From NCBI GenBank assembly GCA_030690025.1, contig JAUYDJ010000244.1:1-13897 (forward strand): a stretch of 13,897 bases of DNA. The letters are read 5' to 3'. The stretch comes from Chloroflexota bacterium. GTDB lineage: Bacteria; Chloroflexota; Dehalococcoidia; Dehalococcoidales; JAUYDJ01. Under the pieces are notes generated by a model. That model saw only the letters and a program-made list of their open reading frames with translations. It was not told the DNA's origin and did not search any database. The translations under genes and the position numbers were made by a program. Every line of letters starts with the position of its first letter. Within the stretch, counting starts at the first letter, position 1. Below are positions 13,301-13,897 of the stretch, piece by piece.

Positions 13301-13897
13301 CTATCTCTCCGTCTTCACCCACAACCTCTCCCCGTCGGTGGTGAATTCGATGGTGCCCTGCTGGTCGGTGCGGTAGACCCCTGACTGCTGCTCTAGCCTT
13401 TTGACAACTTCGGGGCTGGGGTGACCGAAACGGTTGCCCGTACCTGACGAAATAACGGCTGCCTGCGGGTCAGTCACGGCCAGGAATTCAGAGGAAGTGG
13501 AGGTATTGGAGCCGTGATGAGCGACTTTGAGGATGGTGCTGGCGCTAATGGCCCGCTGGCTGAGCAGTTCGCCCTCGGTGGCTTGTTCTATATCGGCGGT
13601 GAGCAGGACGCTGACCGTACCCGCAACCAGGCGCAGCACCACGCCATCGTTGTCGGTATCTGAGTTTCGGCTGCTGGCGGGGGCATTGAGCACCTCGATT
13701 AAAGCCCCGCCGCCGAGATTAATCTGCTGCCCGGCTTCGGCCAGGGTAGCGCCGATATTCTTCTCCCGGATAAGGCTGAGCCACTCCCGGTAGAGGGGAG
13801 AGTCGTAGTCCGCTTGCGGCAGCAGCACCTGCCTGACGCGATAGCGGCGCACGACCTCAAGCAGGCCGGTAAGGTGGTCGGCGTGAGGGTGGGTCAG
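13301..13897 (-). CDS. ComEC/Rec2-like metallo-beta-lactamase protein, C-terminal part (5' end outside window)
   Basis: The reading frame is open to the right edge. A GTG at 13852 is internal, because the metal-binding motif THPHADHLTG lies upstream of it, at the very edge of the window. Further motifs of the ComEC-type metallo-beta-lactamase domain follow: DNDGVVLRLVAGTVSVLLTA, the AHHGSNTSTSSEFL motif that is characteristic of ComEC and its relatives, then ISSGTGNRFGHPSPEVVKRL. In full ComEC this domain follows a competence membrane domain and is thought to degrade one DNA strand during uptake. Stand-alone secreted versions also exist, and the window does not show which this is. It ends 105 bp before the panB start on the same strand. 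Confidence 0.85.
   Translation of the reverse strand: MTHPHADHLTGLLEVVRRYRVRQVLLPQADYDSPLYREWLSLIREKNIGATLAEAGQQINLGGGALIEVLNAPASSRNSDTDNDGVVLRLVAGTVSVLLTADIEQATEGELLSQRAISASTILKVAHHGSNTSTSSEFLAVTDPQAAVISSGTGNRFGHPSPEVVKRLEQQSGVYRTDQQGTIEFTTDGERLWVKTER

Overview
The window looks like chromosomal DNA from an anaerobic bacterium. The gene set and protein styles (RemA next to Gmk, a PiT permease of the GWTD type with a DUF47 partner, an NfnAB-type ferredoxin:NAD(P) enzyme, paired TrkA-like proteins with a Usp) suggest Chloroflexota, probably class Dehalococcoidia. That taxonomic placement is inference from recall, not a search. Coding DNA is dense and fairly GC-rich, with two AT-richer intergenic stretches of about 440-450 bp. 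No tRNA, rRNA, CRISPR array, transposase or prophage gene was seen.

Layout from left to right. (1) The 3' part of radC runs rightward into the window and converges, with a 12-bp overlap, on a leftward cluster: small zinc-ribbon gene, comF, hpf, ogt (transcribed in that order from a good promoter at 2748-2776). (2) A second leftward cluster holds a metal-dependent amidohydrolase, thpR (ATGA overlap) and a 38-residue basic protein too short for usual gene callers. (3) A divergent region (4397-4584) carries back-to-back promoters; rightward from it lies a stand-alone RsbRD-N-like protein, which ends 4 bp from the end of the leftward nfnA-nfnB pair. (4) A 454-bp AT-rich region with inverted repeats separates nfnA from the rightward remA-gmk pair. 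(5) gmk converges, with a 4-bp overlap, on a leftward DUF47-PiT phosphate transport operon with a near-consensus promoter. (6) A 438-bp intergenic region contains a 139-bp MITE- or REP-like palindromic element with internal 14-bp tandem repeats. (7) Leftward operon usp - short RCK-N protein - TrkA. (8) Leftward panB with its own promoter and a 14-bp palindrome in its leader. (9) The C-terminal part of a ComEC/Rec2-like metallo-beta-lactamase protein, cut by the right edge.

Functionally this is mostly housekeeping: DNA repair and uptake (RadC, Ogt, ComF, ComEC-like), ribosome hibernation (HPF), redox balancing between ferredoxin and pyridine nucleotides (NfnAB), guanine nucleotide synthesis (Gmk), ion transport and its control (PiT/DUF47, TrkA/RCK/Usp) and pantothenate synthesis (PanB). 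I found no clear new multi-gene system. The items most worth a second look are the palindromic repeat element, the 38-residue basic protein, the orphan RsbRD-N-like protein, the Usp/RCK/TrkA cassette without a visible channel subunit, and the operator-like palindromes upstream of panB and nfnA.
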